Assembly (NCBI GenBank): GCA_009103225.1
Contig: RHPI01000249.1
Location: 389,019 to 421,432 of the forward strand
Length of the DNA stretch: 32,414 nucleotides
Reading direction: 5' to 3'
Source of the DNA: Chlorokybus atmophyticus
Lineage: Eukaryota; Streptophyta; Chlorokybophyceae; Chlorokybales; Chlorokybaceae
In this document: positions 1 to 9,247 of the stretch, piece after piece
Position numbering within the stretch: position 1 is the first letter of the stretch
Layout: each line of letters opens with the position of its first letter
Notes under the pieces: model-generated
What the model saw: the letters and a program-made list of their open reading frames with translations, nothing else
Database searches by the model: none
Told to the model about the DNA's origin: nothing
Program-made: the position numbers and the translations under genes

Positions 1-1340
1 CCGTCGACACTGAGACAGTAGAGCATGCCGCACCAGATGACGGCCAGCTCCCAGTAGCAGACTTGCGTCCAGACATCTAATTGGACAAGAACTCCTTGCC
101 TACCTTTAGGATGGGCTACACACGGCAGGACTAAGCGCTTGCGAGCGCCACTGCGTCAGTCAATGCTGACAAAACTATTGTTGGGAGGATGGACTTGTCT
201 TCAAACAAGTTCATATCCACAACGAGGAGGTGCCTGTTCCGCAACTGCGCGAGGGCATCATTTCTACACTCAACACCGAGTTGGGACATTTTAAGTCAAA
301 CGTATTGTCAGCTTGGTGAGTGCGTATTTCTGGTGGCATGGCATGCACAGACAGGTGCGCACCTTCATCGCAAACTGTTCGCACTTCGACCTCGTCCGTG
401 CCAGCCTCAACAGTCGTACCAGCACTCTCCACCTGCTGCCCATCGCCGGCATGTTCTACTGGTGGGGACTGGTTATCCTTGAAGACTTAGCACCCTCAGC
501 TTGTGGCAACAAGTACATCCTCGTCATGATCAAGCACTTTTTCAAGTGGATCGAGCTGGTTCCCCTTCTTGACAAGAGCAGCAGAGGAACCGCACAGGCT
601 TTCCTCGAATATGTTCTTAGTCCCTTCGGCTCATATGCTGAAGTTATTACTGGCCAGGGAGCAGAGCTTCAAGGCGAGTTTGACACTTTGCTGGACCGCT
701 CCTACATCGACCATCGCTGCACATCATGCGACCATCCGCAGGCAGATGGACTGGCAGAATGCGTGGTTCAAACATAAGAAAGCATTGCACACGTATGTCA
801 TCGACCACGAAACGCATCTAAGTCGACTACCTCCAATGGATCGCACTTGGCTACCGGCTGTCAAAGCAGGCTTTCATGCGCATGTACAGCCCTTATCAAC
901 TGCTGTTTGGCTGAGAGTTTTCACTTCCTTTTTGCGCACAGAAGGAGGTGGAGCGCGCGCTGGACAACCTCGACGACCCTGTGGCCATGCTAGATAACAT
1001 GCACCAGCGCGCATGCTTATTTGCACACGTCATTCTCATGGCCATGAGCAATCATCAAATCGCCTAGCACCGCAACACGCTGCATTACGAGTGTGTTGTC
1101 GCAGTGAGTTCCACAAGCAGCGCAGTCGCCACTTGAAGGCAGGCGACGATGTCTATCGCATGACTCAAACCCACTACACCCTTGATATCAGCGTCAAGCG
1201 CGTCATCTACAAGGTTTTAAAAGTTCTCCCCTCTGAAGTGCTGGACCTGCTTAGCAACGACGGCGAGCGCCTCAAAAACAACATGGAGAACTGCGCTTCA
1301 TGTCACCTTCCACACGTTGCAGGCTTCGACACCATTTAAC
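1..1340 (+). pseudogene. Gypsy-E1: decayed Ty3/gypsy integrase region
   Basis: This is the 3' part of a Ty3/gypsy pol gene; integrase inserts retrotransposon cDNA into the chromosome. Around 205-400 the HHCC zinc-binding module can be read across frames (VPVPQLREGI, ELGHF, YFWWHGM, NCSH), with the first His replaced by Asn and one Cys by Phe. The rve catalytic core follows at about 455-777 (LVILEDLAPS, GNKYILVMI, FKWIELVPL, TGQGAELQGEFDTLL, HPQADGLAE). The Asp and Glu positions of the DDE triad are recognisable but the surrounding sequence is degraded. Further frames at 780-1000 and 1130-1340 match the integrase C-terminal region (GDDVYRMTQ, VLKVLPS). At least four frameshifts and stops separate the pieces. 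The same segment recurs at 17209-18129 and 19548-19880. The element enters from beyond the left edge, so its RT is not visible. Confidence 0.85.
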
Positions 1341-1360
1341 ATCCCAGGCGCATCAAGCGT

Positions 1361-1495
1361 TGTGAGAAGTGCGGCAGCGCCGACGACGACGCACTCATGA
1401 TGCTGTGCAATGGCTGCAACAACGGCATGCATTGCTACTGCCTCGACAACCCGAAGGACATCGTTCCGCTGAAGGCGTACTAGTGTGAGGACTGC
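1361..1495 (+). pseudogene. Gypsy-E1: PHD finger at the integrase C terminus
   Basis: One frame reads a C4HC3 PHD-type zinc finger: CEKC, an acidic turn (DDD), LCNGC, HCYC, then CEDC. The spacing of the eight metal ligands matches the PHD family, whose members usually bind histone H3 tails. Its place immediately after the integrase suggests a targeting module comparable to the chromodomain of chromoviruses. The conserved Trp two residues before the final CxxC is a TAG stop (1481-1483), and a copy at 19884-20016 has the same stop. The domain assignment follows from the ligand pattern; the targeting role is inference. Confidence 0.75.
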
Positions 1496-1557
1496 CGTAT
1501 CAAAGGTCCTCCCCATTCGCTGTAGACTTCTCACTGAAGCAGAGACTTCCCCAGCTC

Positions 1558-1588
1558 AGAAAGGGGGGGGGNGGGGGGGGGGGAGGCT
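1558..1588 (+). other. Polypurine tract of Gypsy-E1, poly-G with one N
   Basis: AAA is followed by about 20 G residues with an N at 1572, then AGGCT and the start of an LTR-like sequence (TGTTGACTT). The position, just after the last coding domain and just before the 3' LTR, is that of the polypurine tract that primes plus-strand synthesis. The N marks an unresolved or gapped base, so the length is uncertain. Confidence 0.6.
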
Positions 1589-2500
1589 TGTTGACTTCCT
1601 CACTTTGTTAGTAGAGCATTCAGCACGCAGAGCACACAGCACTAGGGTGCAACGCATGTTGGCATCATTATGTGTTCGGCAAACAAGTAGGTACAGGGGG
1701 GTATTCGCCTTTCGTACTGTGCAGCTACACTACCAAATGTCTTCAGGACTGCCACCAGTCCTCATCGTGGCATTACCGCTGGGATCGACCCGGAGGAGCA
1801 CACAACGCTGCTAGGCCCGACAGCAGCTCGTGTGAACGGTCCCAGAGGGACCAACTTCCTCGTGGTGATGCTTGCGGCCAAGCACTGTTCCCGCGCTACC
1901 AGCATCAGGAGGCATTCCACTCAGCTATGCCTACAGCCAGAAATTGACCCCGGCTACGGACATGGGCCCGCGCGCCCACCAAGCAGTTGTGAGTCCGTGT
2001 TCGTAGGTACCTAGTACCAGTTCATTAACCCGTACTAGCTGATCCATTATGAGTTGATTAGGCCTTAATTCAAGTCATATAAGGTAATGGCTACTTTTGT
2101 AAACTAGCCGTTATCTTAAAACTAAATAGATGTCACTTGACTATGAAGGCTTAAGACTTTATCTCTGTACGTTGATGACACTGTAAGTGGGAATTGAGTA
2201 TTGAGAAGTACGGATGTTGATCTTTTTAGTGCTATAAACTTGCTCTCTAAAGGTTGTGGCTTGATGTGAATGCATCACCTCGCCGCCCCGGTTGTCAAGA
2301 CACATCTACACGTGAGAGAATGCAGCGTATGCACACGTGCATTGCTTATTATTTCATGGGATTGTGATTGTAATTGCGTGGGTGCACGTCGTGTGGTCCG
2401 CATCAGACTATGGTATCTACGTGTTGCCGACTTCATACTCAACTTAACAGTGGAACTATCTTGACTTCATGCAAGGAACTATATAAGCAGCACTACCTCT
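1589..2500 (+). repeat. 3' LTR-like sequence of Gypsy-E1 (right end uncertain)
   Basis: It starts TGTTGACTT directly after the polypurine tract. The first ~560 bp are nearly collinear with 20194-20740 behind the second copy, including shared landmarks (GAGCATTCAGCACGCAGAGC, AACAAGTAGGTACAG, GAGTCCGTGTTC). A TATA-like CTATATAAGC lies near 2478. I cannot fix the right end, because another copy of the LTR head begins at about 2505. No coding capacity is supported here; the short frames are shadows. Confidence 0.55.
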
Positions 2501-2504
2501 AGTT

Positions 2505-2795
2505 GTGGCTTGTTGACTTGCTCATTGCTACAATGTTGGCAGAGCATTCAACACGCAGAGCACACAGCACTAGGGTGCAGCACATGTTGGCATCATCACA
2601 TGTGTTCGGCACACAAGTAGGTACAGGCAGGGTGGTATTCTTTGCCTTCCGTACTTTGCGGCTACACTAACAGACATCGTTAAAACAGCCACCAACCTCG
2701 TCGTGGCAATGCATTGGAATCGACGTGGAGGAGCACATGTGCTCCTCCGGGTGTTTTAGGGTCGTGTACACGACCCTACCAGGCCCGATACTCCT
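2505..2795 (+). repeat. Second LTR-head fragment of the Gypsy-E family
   Basis: The segment repeats the head of the preceding LTR from GGCTTGTTGACTTGCTC through AACAGCCACC...CGTCGTGGCA to CAGGCCCGATA, with several small differences. Relative to 1589-1830 and 20194-20430 it carries about 40 bp of extra sequence containing two palindromes (2727-2778). It then abuts Copia-C sequence. It is either a tandem LTR remnant or the far end of a second insertion. Confidence 0.6.
2727..2778. repeat. Two perfect 22-bp palindromes, 8 bp apart
   Basis: 2727-2748 has arms GGAGGAGCACA / TGTGCTCCTCC and 2757-2778 has arms TAGGGTCGTGT / ACACGACCCTA. Both are perfect with no spacer. The matching place in the other two LTR copies has only the first arm (GGAGGAGCACA), followed by unrelated bases, so the palindromes are specific to this copy. 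Confidence 0.85.
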
Positions 2796-2799
2796 GCCT

Positions 2800-3574
2800 T
2801 CAGCACCTCTTCATAAGCCAGCTGGCTGGAACAGCTGCTCCCACGATCTTTAAGCTCTCCCGTTTGTGTATGCCCTTTGACGGCCCTTGTGCCATCGACA
2901 ACCCGTGTCCTCCCTTGCACAGCCCTTGTGCCAATAACAGCTCATGTTCTCCCTTTGACAGGTCTTCTGATGTTGAGACTCTTTGTGCCTTCTCAACCAC
3001 CCTTGCAATCGATGCTGCCTCCTCCACATAATAGAGCTCGTCCTTGTAGATCCCTACCAGCTGTGTGACACCCCCAAGGACTACCAGATAGTATCATAGC
3101 CCTATCCATGTCAAACATAGCCCTAGCACCTACTTTTGTGGCTGCACGCACTGAGAACAAACTAGCACATGCACTTGGCACATGCAACACATCCTAAAGC
3201 ACAACATGCTTTACTACACGTCCAACTCTGTACCTGAGATGGACGTCTCCCTTGGCAGCTGCCTTCATCTTTTTCATGTTGCTAAAATTTACCATGACCG
3301 GTCCAGGAAGAAGAGTGTAAATGGTGAGCTTCTCTTTGTCACTTGTGAAATGCCTTGTAGCTCCCGTATCCAGCACCCACCCATTGACAACCCCAGCATT
3401 GGCAGCCTCAGGATCTTGAGCTTGTATACTGGCATGGAAAGCGATTGCACGCTCCCCACCTTGCACCACCCCCGCGAATGCCTTTGCACCTTCCTCCTCC
3501 TTCCTCTTGAGACACTGTAGCTTGAAATGGCCACGCTCCCCACAGTACCAGCACTCTCAGCTGCTACCATGAGC
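2800..3574 (-). pseudogene. Copia-C zinc knuckle, protease and pre-integrase tail
   Basis: This continues the minus-strand copia polyprotein. A CCHC zinc knuckle (CWYCGERGHFKLQC, plus coordinates 3512-3553) binds RNA. The retropepsin active site follows as WVLDTGAT then HFTSD (plus 3357-3376 for the DTGA core), and then KAAAKGDVHL. Beyond a stop, a GAG_pre-integrase-like stretch ends in VTQLVGIYKDELYYVEE. The frame then runs into two 13-residue repeats (SKGEHELLLAQGL, CKGGHGLSMAQGP). No integrase HHCC, RT or RNase H is found to the left: the element stops here against the Gypsy-E LTR fragment. The DTG triad is intact, but stops at about 3570 and in the 3090-3190 stretch make the gene non-functional. 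Confidence 0.8.
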
Positions 3575-4213
3575 GCCCTTCTATTTAAAGTGCTTGCTTG
3601 CTAAGGTCACAAACGCCACAGCACCTCCAGCAGCTCGTTCCGCATCCTCTTTCTTCAAGCACTGCTCCTCTTGAGGAAGCCTTGGTATCACTACAACAAG
3701 TGTCAAGTCCTTCATCCCGGACTCCAAGATAGTGACCACCACGCGAAACTCCACTGACAGCCCGCTAAGGACAATCCACACCACTTCAACTTAATTGAGC
3801 TCGCGGCAACCGCACAGCAAGTCTCTCCGCAATGCTTTCGCCCGTGAGATGTACATGTACTTGGTGATTGGCTCCCCGCACTCCTTGCGCAATGAGATAA
3901 GCTCTTGCCTTAGCTGCAGCCTCCTCGCCATGTTGCGCGCCTTGAAGTGGCTCCTCAACTGCGTCCATAGCTCCATTGCACCCTTCCACTCCTTCACCAA
4001 CACCTGGTGATGCTCAGCCACGTGCAAGCCTATCAATGCTGGTGCTTTTCTGCCTTGTATGGTCGAGACGCTCTCTTGTCCGACTGGAACCTTCTCCTCC
4101 GGGTCTACGTACTTCCACATGTCCTTGTGCGTCAGTAGCAGCTCCGTCTTCACGCTCCATATGCTGTAGTTGTCAACGTCTAGTGCTTCAGTTGCGATCT
4201 TCATACTTTTCAT
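3575..4213 (-). pseudogene. Copia-C gag (UBN2-type capsid), decayed
   Basis: Ty1/copia gag forms the virus-like particle of the element. Starting from ATG at 4213 on the minus strand, the frame shows the UBN2/DUF4219 signature: LDVDNYSIW, MWKYVDPEE, VSTIQ, AEHHQVLVKEW, ELWTQLRSHFKARNMA, ELISLRKECGEPI. After a stop at about 3790 it continues VEVVWIVLSGLSVEFRVVVTIL. A family gag of about 250-300 residues is expected, so nearly all of it is present in pieces. The start is supported by the short leader and by alignment with the starts of Copia-B and Copia-E. Only 37 bp upstream the LTR of Copia-A begins, so the 5' LTR and primer site of this element are missing or displaced. Confidence 0.85.
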
Positions 4214-4250
4214 GCTTGTGACCTTAATTGCCCCTCTGCTGCTCGCGGAC

Positions 4251-4910
4251 TGTTAAGAATCAGGTCGAAGTTCAGTCAGCTTGATAGCTTGATAGCTCGT
4301 GTTGTGTAGGCCTTGGGCTTGTATACATGTACACTAGCTATTTCGATGTAGTGGACGGATTTAAGCACTAAAAGGGCAGGATTTGCAGGACTGGGTTTGA
4401 GTCTGGCTCGTGAGTTTAAGTCAGATCGGGGTTTGTAAACCCCGTATGGGTCTTGATCGAGTTTTGGCTGTTGAGAAACCGCTCCAAGGTTTCAGAGTGG
4501 CGGTTGCAGCGTTGGACTTGGCACCACCAGGCGGGAGGCGGCGTGGGTGGCCTTGAGGGCATGTGAAGGACGACCTCAAGTGTACTCTTAGCATGTACCA
4601 GGCTGGTTTAACTCAGCTAGCACGTGTACAAGACGGTTGGGCTGGTCTGGAGCTTAAAATAGCTTAAAATAGTCTTGATCGTCACACCAGTCAGGTTTGT
4701 GCTGTACTTGAATTATATAAGTAGGCTTGATTTGTGTACGGTTGGTCTACATTGCTTGCACAACCTTGTTGAGCTTGCTGCTGCGTTGTTACTTGTGTTC
4801 ACGTGTGTTACACCCTTAGTTCTAGTTTTACACACAGTAGTGCTTCAAGTCTGAGTGTGTGAGTGATTGAGTCTGCATTTCTCAAGCCTTATCTACTTAG
4901 ATTGTCAACA
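4251..4910 (+). repeat. 5' LTR of Copia-A
   Basis: The segment starts TGTTAAGAA and ends TTGTCAACA, giving the TG...CA ends and imperfect terminal inverted repeat of an LTR. A TATA box (AATTATATAAGTAGG) sits at about 4714, 200 bp before the end. A tRNA primer site follows immediately, which fixes the plus orientation. A hairpin, CGGGGTTTG / TAAACCCCG, lies at 4427-4444. No second LTR of this element was found, so the left boundary rests on the TG motif and the end of Copia-C homology. Confidence 0.65.
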
Positions 4911-4923
4911 GGTTATGGCTCAC
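4911..4923 (+). other. Primer-binding site of Copia-A (half-tRNA iMet type)
   Basis: GGTTATGGCTCAC begins at the base after the LTR. It is complementary to the anticodon arm of initiator tRNA-Met (GUGGGCCCAUAACC) apart from one missing G and one mismatch. This is the unusual internal priming site known from Drosophila copia and yeast Ty5, rather than the tRNA 3' end. Confidence 0.7.
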
Positions 4924-4971
4924 TATTTGTTGTGTAGAGAAGAAGATAGAGGGTTGAGGTTGCTGTAGAGA

Positions 4972-5187
4972 TGAGCCCTGAGCCCGTGAAAGTTGATGGA
5001 CTTCATTTTATGTGTGGTGCAAATAATCTTCTAAGTTGTTTTGGGTGTAGCACACCAGATGGCACTTAGCTTAGAGAAGGTTATCATTGAGGCTTTGCAT
5101 TGAACAATTATAGCACGTCGAGCGTTAAGGTGAAGAGTTACTTGAGGACAAAGCAACTTGGAAAGTATGTGGACCCAAGTATAATTG
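4972..5187 (+). pseudogene. Copia-A gag, N-terminal part (interrupted by LINE-1)
   Basis: After the primer site and a short leader, a frame at about 5090-5187 reads the N-terminal copia gag signature: LNNYST, SVKVKSYLRTKQL, KYVDPSII. Two conserved Trp codons of this motif are substituted (to Ser and Gly). The frame stops making sense at 5188, where LINE-1 begins. It resumes in the same frame at 15974 (EEESIWVEKFEQ). The candidate ATG at 4972 is plausible, but the sequence between it and 5090 is degraded. Confidence 0.7.
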
Positions 5188-5293
5188 CAACCATTGGAGA
5201 GGGGGGCGAATTCGCGCGGCGGCGACGGCAGCGGCGGCGACGTTCTTCTAGGCCAAATTCGCGGTCAAAGTGATAGTGGCGGCCCGGGGGTAA

Positions 5294-6516
5294 GTGGGGG
5301 CGGGGGGCTCTCCGCTCCTCCAGCGTCCCTGGGTGGCCGTCCCAAGCCTGCTGTCCCCATCTCTTATTCCTTTGCTGGTCAACGCNCCCTTCGCGCGCAT
5401 CCACCACGCCCAACCTCTCACCCTCTCCCCTACGATGGCCGAGGACGACAGCTCCCATCCCATGGAGCTGGCGGACTCCCTTGTCCCCCACCATAGTCAC
5501 ATAGTACGCGACTTTTGGCAAAATCATACGTAATAATACGCGTGCAACAAGCAGTTGTTGCATTTACATTGAAAGTACGTGACATCGTATGTTTATAGGA
5601 TTAAAATAGGGCATTTACCCTAAATGACCGATTATGGCGCAACAGACAGCCGTCGGTGACCGCCGCGCGAGACCTGTCACGTTGCGGGCAGGTCGCGGCA
5701 GCGTTGGTATATGCCCGGTCACACTGCAAGTAAATACGAATTACAAATTATCAAAAAGTGCTGTTACACCATTCAACATACATCAAAGCACTGCATCATT
5801 AATAACAGAGACTTTCACATTGTCGTTGGTGGATCAAACATTGTGTTATGGTGTATTGTGATGTATAATGAGTTGCTCATCATGTACGAGCTTATGTAAT
5901 GTACGTTACATGTTATTGCCATGCATCATTATTTCATACAAAGGTATGAAATACGTACTGGCCAACGTACTGAGAAAAAGTACGAAAAATTACACGTACT
6001 TTGTGTATCACGTATCATTACACGTACTGCGTACTGTGTGACTATGCCCCCCACCCCGTCCACCCCGATCCCCCTCCACCCTCCCCCATTACCGATCCCA
6101 CTCACTCCCCCCCCCTTCCCGGCCGGAGTCCTGCCAGTCAGTCGGCTGCTCTTTATTCAGCCTATAGCTGGCTACCTGAAGATCCGGGCCATACTCAAAG
6201 GCGAATTGATCCCTCTCCGCCTCCTTGGGCAGCTCCTCACCCTCCCTCACGCCACACCACGCAGGTGCACGAGGCTTTGCTGTCTTGCGCTTCATCAGTG
6301 GAAGTGTGTTCGGATGCGGTAGACGATGCGCTGCTAGATGTGAAACCACCTAGCCCGTTTACTCACACTTGGCACACATCTACACGGAGCATGTCTAGTG
6401 TTGTAGTTATCCTTCACTCCCTCCTCCACCTCTATAACATCTATGCGTTTAACATGGCTACGTGTGGTGTCCACGGACTGGGGAGGGGGATGTGCTATCT
6501 CCTCAGCGTACCTTAA
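5294..6516 (+). pseudogene. LINE-1 ORF1, N-terminal proline-rich part, split by the MITE
   Basis: A frame containing ATG at 5435 (MAEDDSSHPMEL) runs to 5491. The MITE then interrupts it, and it resumes in the same frame at 6055 (PVHPDPPPPSP) when the MITE plus one 8-bp duplication is removed. It then stays open to a TAA at 6514. The composition is Pro/Ser/His rich and acidic, as in the disordered N termini of L1-like ORF1 proteins that coat the element's RNA. The frame is also open upstream to 5294 with an N at 5386, so the true start is uncertain. A frameshift near 6480-6510 leads into the RRM-like part. Confidence 0.6.
5492..6046. mobile_element. hAT-like MITE inside LINE-1 ORF1
   Basis: This is a 555-bp non-coding element. 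The terminal inverted repeats are CATAGTCACATAGTACGC (5492-5509) and, reverse-complemented, CATAGTCACACAGTACGC (6029-6046), 17 of 18 identical. The flanks are an 8-bp duplication, TCCCCCAC (5484-5491) and CCCCCCAC (6047-6054), with one mismatch. An 8-bp duplication is characteristic of hAT elements. The interior is AT-rich, unlike the GC-rich host ORF, and has many ACGTAC-like motifs near both ends plus an inverted repeat TTTCATAC / GTATGAAA at about 5933. No transposase is encoded, so it would depend on an autonomous relative. Excision restores the LINE ORF1 frame. Confidence 0.85.
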
Positions 6517-6752
6517 CGTTGCTGGGGAGTTCACATGCGTATTCTCCTCGGAGGGTGCGGTTGCGGAATTCTTGCAGCGTTTCAGAAAGGACACGTTATC
6601 GCTGTGCGAACGCCTTGCAATTCGTGTAGTGCGGTGGGGCGCTGCCCCTCCACCCAAGTTTTGGGTTTCATTTCTTGGCGTAACAGCTGAGCTAAAGCCA
6701 GCAGTGCCAGTGGCGTTGGCGAGCTACGGCAAGCTTGGCGATCCTATCTCTT
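6480..6752 (+). pseudogene. LINE-1 ORF1, RRM-like middle part
   Basis: The frame reads VAGEFTCVFSSEGAVAEF, LQRFRKDTL, then WVSFLGVTAEL, VALASYGKLGDPIS. The last segment resembles the beta-alpha-beta pattern of the RNA-binding fold found in plant and algal L1 ORF1. The frame is cut at 6752 by Copia-B. Removing Copia-B and one CTCTT joins it in frame to 9253 (STVVRDSFLTPNTR). The fold assignment is by pattern only. Confidence 0.55.
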
Positions 6753-7164
6753 TGTTGACATACACACGTGCAAGTGACACGCCAACAACATCCAATCACA
6801 AGAGCATGACTGCTACTGCCGTTAATGCCATACAGATCTTGGGGTTCTATACCCCGCTAGTTTCTACACACGTCTACATTTGCAAGCACCGCGTGCGATA
6901 TTTTCAGCTTTTTGATACGCTGTAAGTTGCGCTGTTTAGCTCACGATTAGAGCATTTTAATAAGCTATGCCATGTCTGCTAAGCTTACATGTTATAATGC
7001 TACGTGGTTTCTCCCAATGCTCTACTCAGCATCTGGTCCAGAGTCCGTCCTGGCTCAACCGTCTTGCTAAGTCCGGAGTACGTGCTCAGCCTAAAGTACC
7101 TTCGACTCGTATGTGAAGGGCAAGCTAACCAAATATAAGCATTACCCATGTAATACACTCAACA
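6753..7164 (-). repeat. Copia-B 3' LTR
   Basis: This is the left-hand LTR, 412 bp, homologous base by base with 8810-9247 (for example CTACACACGT, GCAAGCACCGCGTGCG, TTTAGCTCACGA, TAAGTCCGGAGT). On the coding strand it follows ...CCCGCGTGGGAG, a weak polypurine-like stretch that is repeated next to a related LTR end at 23035. Confidence 0.88.
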
Positions 7165-7205
7165 CTCCCACGCGGGCAGCTTGGTCTCCGACACCCCCAA
7201 CATAC

Positions 7206-7981
7206 TCACATGCAATCCACGCTTCTCTTCTTCCGAACAATGGCAAAGAAGCTCCTCACATCCTCTTGCTCCAGCTCCTCCACGCTTCCCACCAAAGCTT
7301 GAAACTTGTTTGTATGGAACACCTTGTCCTTCACAGCAACTTGGAACTCCTGGTTGACCTTCAGCTTCATGCCCACCTTGTCTTTGTGCTGCTCCTGCTG
7401 CATATGCTTCTTATAGCTCATGGCTCCCACGGGCTCCGAGCTCCTTGTGATAGCAACCTTCTGTACAAACATGTGCCTCCTCCTTGTTGCCATAACCTTG
7501 TAGTTTCCTGAACGCTGTTTTCTCCACCATTGTCTTTCACCCTTCACCCGGTCAACAACCTTGAGCGCACTGTCCTCCTCCACATAGTAGAGTCCACCCT
7601 TGATGCCAACTACATGCGTGACACCGCCAAGTTCTATGCGAGCCTTGTCCGCATTGAACACAGCCCTTGCACCAACTATCGTGGCTCTACGTACTGAGTA
7701 CAAACTGGCACATGCACCTGCCACATACATTATATCCTCAAGCACAACCTCCTTTACCACACCACCAACCTTGCACCTCAATTGGCATCTCCCTTTGCAA
7801 TAGCTTCGTAAATCTTCCGGTTCCCAAAGTCCACCGTGACTGGCTCAGGTACAAGAGTGAGGTTGGTGAGCTGGCTCATGTCGCTTGTAAAGTGTATGTT
7901 TGCTCCCATGTCCAGCACTTTCCCAGGATACTCCGCTCCCTCATCCGATGGAAAGCAACCGCTCCAGATTATGCTCACCAT
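7206..7981 (-). pseudogene. Copia-B protease, pre-integrase segment and basic tail
   Basis: The retropepsin site reads VLDMGANIHFTSD (plus 7902-7918 for the core). The catalytic DTG has become DMG by a single C-to-T change, which should abolish activity. Downstream are GDAN, then LEDIMYVAGACASLYSV and GGLYYVEED, typical of the GAG_pre-integrase region. From there about 110 basic residues (KKHMQQEQHKDKVGMKLK, SFFAIVRKKRS) run to a stop close to the 3' LTR. Integrase should start at this point in an autonomous copia; no HHCC or DDE motif is present. The tail is unknown to me. Confidence 0.75.
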
Positions 7982-8690
7982 TAGCCTTTTTCACATTGGG
8001 ACAATACCATTAAAGGTGATCACGATCCCGCAATGCCAACACTCCACATTGCTGCTTCGAGTGCCCTGCTTCACATGCCTTGATGAACTCACGAAGGCCA
8101 CAGCACCTCCAGCCGTTCCCTCTCCATCATCGTCCTCGTTCCTCAAGCATTGCATCTTGAAGAAGCATCGGTGTCTCCCCATCAATTGACAAGTCCTCCT
8201 TTGCAGACTCCAAGATAGTGACAACAACCCTGTACTCCTTGGGCAAACCTGAAAGCACAGCCCACACCACCTCAACTTCTTTGAGCTCGTGGCCAACACC
8301 AAGCAAGCCCCTCCACAATGTCTTCACTCGCGCCATGAACTTGATCATGGGCTCCCCGCTCTCCTTGCGCAATGAGTTGAGCTCCTGCCTCATCTGCAGT
8401 CTCTCATTGCCATGTTGCGCGACTTGAAGTGGCTATCCAATCTCGTCCGAAGCTCTTGTGCACTCTTGCACTCCTTCACTAGCATCAGGTGATGATCAGC
8501 CATGTGCAAGCCTATAAAAGAAAAAGCCTGTCTCCCTTGTGTTGCTCAGACACTCGCCTACAGGGACTGCCTCCGCCGGATCCACTTACTTCCAGAGCTC
8601 TTTGTGGGCTAGTAGTAGCTCCATATGTTGTAATTGGCAACGTCCAGTGTCTTTATTGTGAACTTCAAGCCGTCCATGCTCGTGGCCGTG
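7982..8690 (-). pseudogene. Copia-B gag with zinc knuckle, decayed
   Basis: The coding strand begins near 8679 (MDGLKFTIK, LDVANYNIWS) and shows copia gag blocks in shifting frames: ADHHLMLVKE, LRQELNSLRKESGEPMIKF, VEVVWAVLSGLPKEYRVVVTIL, TAGGAVAFVSS. A CCHC knuckle (ECWHCG, then H and C after a one-base frameshift, with an internal TAA) lies at about 8010-8055. The spacing fits CX2CX4HX4C once the shift is allowed for. The leader between primer site and gag is about 120 bp. Confidence 0.8.
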
Positions 8691-8795
8691 ATTACCTCTC
8701 GGCAACTTGCAGACCTTACAACCTACTACTCCACACCAAGCAACTACAGCTATTCACACAATTGTAACACACTCCATCAACCTACACAAGCATGT

Positions 8796-8809
8796 GTGAG
8801 CCCATAACC
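8796..8809 (-). other. Primer-binding site of Copia-B (half-tRNA iMet type)
   Basis: On the minus strand GGTTATGGGCTCAC follows directly after the 5' LTR end TCAACA. It pairs with the anticodon arm of initiator tRNA-Met at 13 of 14 positions (GUGGGCCCAUAACC). Confidence 0.8.
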
Positions 8810-9247
8810 TGTTGACATACACACGTGCAAGTGACACGCCAACAACATCAACACAAGAGCATGACTGCTATTGCCATTATTGCCAAACAGGTTCAAGCTT
8901 TCTATACCCCGCCAGTTTCTACACACGTTTACATTTGCAAGCACCGCGTGCGCTATACTCAGCTTTTTGACACGCTATGAATTGCGCTGTTTAGCTCACG
9001 ACCAGAGCTTTCCAATAAGCTACGCCACGTCTGCTAAGCTTACGTACAATGCTACGTAGTTTGGTGTGTTGTTTGTTTTTTTTTCTCCTTACGCTCTACT
9101 CAGCATTTGGTCTAAAGTCCGTCCTGGCTCGACCACCTTGCTAAGTCCGGAGTCCACGTGCTCAGCTTAAAGTACCTTCGACCCTCGACTCCTACGTGGA
9201 GGGCAAGCTGACCGAATACAAGCATCACCCATGTAATACCTTCAACA
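8810..9247 (-). repeat. Copia-B 5' LTR
   Basis: This is the right-hand LTR, 438 bp, bounded by the primer site on its coding-strand 3' side and by the CTCTT duplication outside. The difference in length from its partner is due partly to a T-rich stretch (TTTGTTTTTTTTTCTCC at about 9070) absent from the other copy. Confidence 0.88.

Larger units (their letters stand above)
6753..9247 (-). mobile_element. Copia-B: complete non-autonomous gag-protease LTR element
   Basis: This is a 2495-bp element on the minus strand with two LTRs (6753-7164 and 8810-9247), a primer site, degraded gag, zinc knuckle, protease and a basic tail. It has no integrase, RT or RNase H. The flanks carry a perfect 5-bp duplication, CTCTT (6748-6752 and 9248-9252). 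Both LTRs begin TGTTGACATACAC and end CAACA on the plus strand, so on the coding strand they run TGTTGA...TCAACA. The LTRs differ by many substitutions and indels, so the insertion is old. It lies within ORF1 of LINE-1. Confidence 0.9.

Noticed and set aside
4214-4251. Primer site and 5' LTR belonging to minus-strand Copia-C
   Set aside because: The sequence before Copia-C gag shows no tRNA complementarity, and the TATA box and primer site assign the adjacent LTR to plus-strand Copia-A.
5138-5563. 141-residue minus-strand ORF spanning the LINE 5' end and MITE border
   Set aside because: It crosses the inferred LINE/Copia-A and LINE/MITE junctions and contains an N; the plus-strand ORF1 frame rejoins across the MITE instead.
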